This document shows, piece by piece, positions 43,010 through 43,513 of a stretch of DNA of 43,513 nucleotides. Within the stretch, counting starts at the first letter, position 1; every line of letters starts with the position of its first letter. A model generated the notes under the pieces. The model was not told the DNA's origin. It saw only the letters and a list, made by a program, of their open reading frames with translations, and did not search any database. The DNA is from Dehalococcoidia bacterium (lineage in GTDB: Bacteria; Chloroflexota; Dehalococcoidia; Dehalococcoidales; UBA2162): assembly GCA_011191975.1 (NCBI GenBank), contig DUFA01000023.1, positions 1-43,513 of the forward strand, read 5' to 3'. Position numbers and translations under genes: made by a program.

Positions 43010-43513
43010 CTAGAGTCTTATTATCCTGTTAATCATCCTGGCGTCAGGCCAGGAGCCATAGAGTTCAAGTTGATCATCCGGAGGTCTCTGTTCGAGCCAT
43101 TCCTTTTCAAATTCCTCATATCTCATTCCACGTTGCAGGCGGTCTTCACGCTCTTTTTGCCTTAATTCAACGGTCTTTTCCTCATCGGCGGTCCATGTTT
43201 CGGCATCATAGGCTACATGGTATACATTAGTTGCCGTCCATTCCGATATAATTTCAGCTCTGATATCATCGACTACCGACTGCGGTTTTCTTTCCAAAAC
43301 ATCACCGTAGCCCTGGCCGCCTGGTGTGCCGAATCCCGATAATGAGCCTGCAAATACCGTTCTCGCCGGACGTTGAGTTCTTCTGGACGGTAATAAATAA
43401 TCGCCATCCAGTATTCTATCCGTAATTATTTCTCGGAAAGAGGTAGGGATATTTTTTTCACCTTTTGCCATGAGATCAAGAATATTGCTGTTTTCAATAC
43501 TGACACCAGGACC
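43010..43513 (-). CDS. Hydantoinase B/acetone carboxylase-type subunit, 5' part missing
   Basis: C-terminal ~167 residues of a protein continuing past the window edge; the frame is open to the last base, so the ATG at 43471 is internal. GSLSGFGTPGGQGYGDVLERKP followed by VVDDIRAEIISEWTATNVYHVAYD matches the end of HyuB/oxoprolinase B proteins, including acetone and acetophenone carboxylase subunits (usual form GGGYGDPLERDP). These hydrolyse or carboxylate cyclic amides or ketones with ATP together with a HyuA partner. The charged tail (QKEREDRLQRG, FEKEWLEQRPPDD) is longer than usual. Confidence 0.75.
   Translation of the reverse strand, partial: GPGVSIENSNILDLMAKGEKNIPTSFREIITDRILDGDYLLPSRRTQRPARTVFAGSLSGFGTPGGQGYGDVLERKPQSVVDDIRAEIISEWTATNVYHVAYDAETWTADEEKTVELRQKEREDRLQRGMRYEEFEKEWLEQRPPDDQLELYGSWPDARMINRIIRL

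Overview
The window looks like part of the chromosome of an anaerobic, moderately AT-rich bacterium. A member of the Chloroflexota class Dehalococcoidia, or a close relative, fits best. I infer this from the gene repertoire and order: ilvD-ilvB-ilvN-leuA-leuC-leuD-leuB-cimA, a purine gene cluster, a small 2x[4Fe-4S] ferredoxin, and a URO-D-like corrinoid-type protein next to a hydantoinase B-like gene. No rRNA or other decisive marker is present, so the assignment is an inference.

Layout. 1-3.5 kb (+): end-truncated leuS, proC and a YggT protein. 3.6-11.1 kb (-): a nine-gene run transcribed right to left, flavodoxin-guaA-purD-purE-purB-MBL hydrolase-rsmD-coaD-ferredoxin, containing four purine genes. 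11.3-13.1 kb (+): tsaC-rpiB-HAD phosphatase, overlapping or abutting. 13.1-25.2 kb (+): a branched-chain amino acid locus (ilvD, ilvB, ilvN, leuA, leuC, leuD, leuB, cimA) with a universal stress gene in the middle and a small MGMT-like gene between leuC and leuD. The ilvC gene is absent from the locus. 25.2-35.2 kb (-): a housekeeping run dprA-topA-xer-M24 peptidase-efp-PHP-archease-rtcB-cysM-VOC. 35.2-37.6 kb (-): an AT-rich accessory patch with a broken small gene, a HigBA/RelE-like toxin-antitoxin pair plus a third gene, and a protein with a HEPN-type Rx4H motif. 37.8-40 kb: HAD phosphatase, Sat-type GNAT and a nucleoside phosphorylase. 40.1-41 kb: two tRNA-Ser genes next to an integrase relic and unexplained strong RNA-like hairpins. 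41.4-43.5 kb (-): URO-D-like protein, MarR regulator and a partial hydantoinase B-like gene.

The two most interesting signals are in the branched-chain locus. First, ilvD is preceded by what reads as a complete translational attenuator: a promoter, a near-leaderless 14-codon leader peptide with seven Ile/Leu/Val codons in a row (IILVLVI), and a GC-rich intrinsic terminator just upstream of the ilvD ribosome binding site. Second, the MGMT-like gene between leuC and leuD is open over its full length except for one in-frame TGA, which falls exactly where relatives carry a conserved cysteine. It is either a new selenoprotein candidate or a fresh nonsense allele.

Other points: purD must start at a CTG codon to encode a full-length enzyme; EF-P has a shortened, glycine-free tip loop; GuaA has an N-terminal extension of about 53 residues; and a HAD gene appears to be transcribed leaderless.
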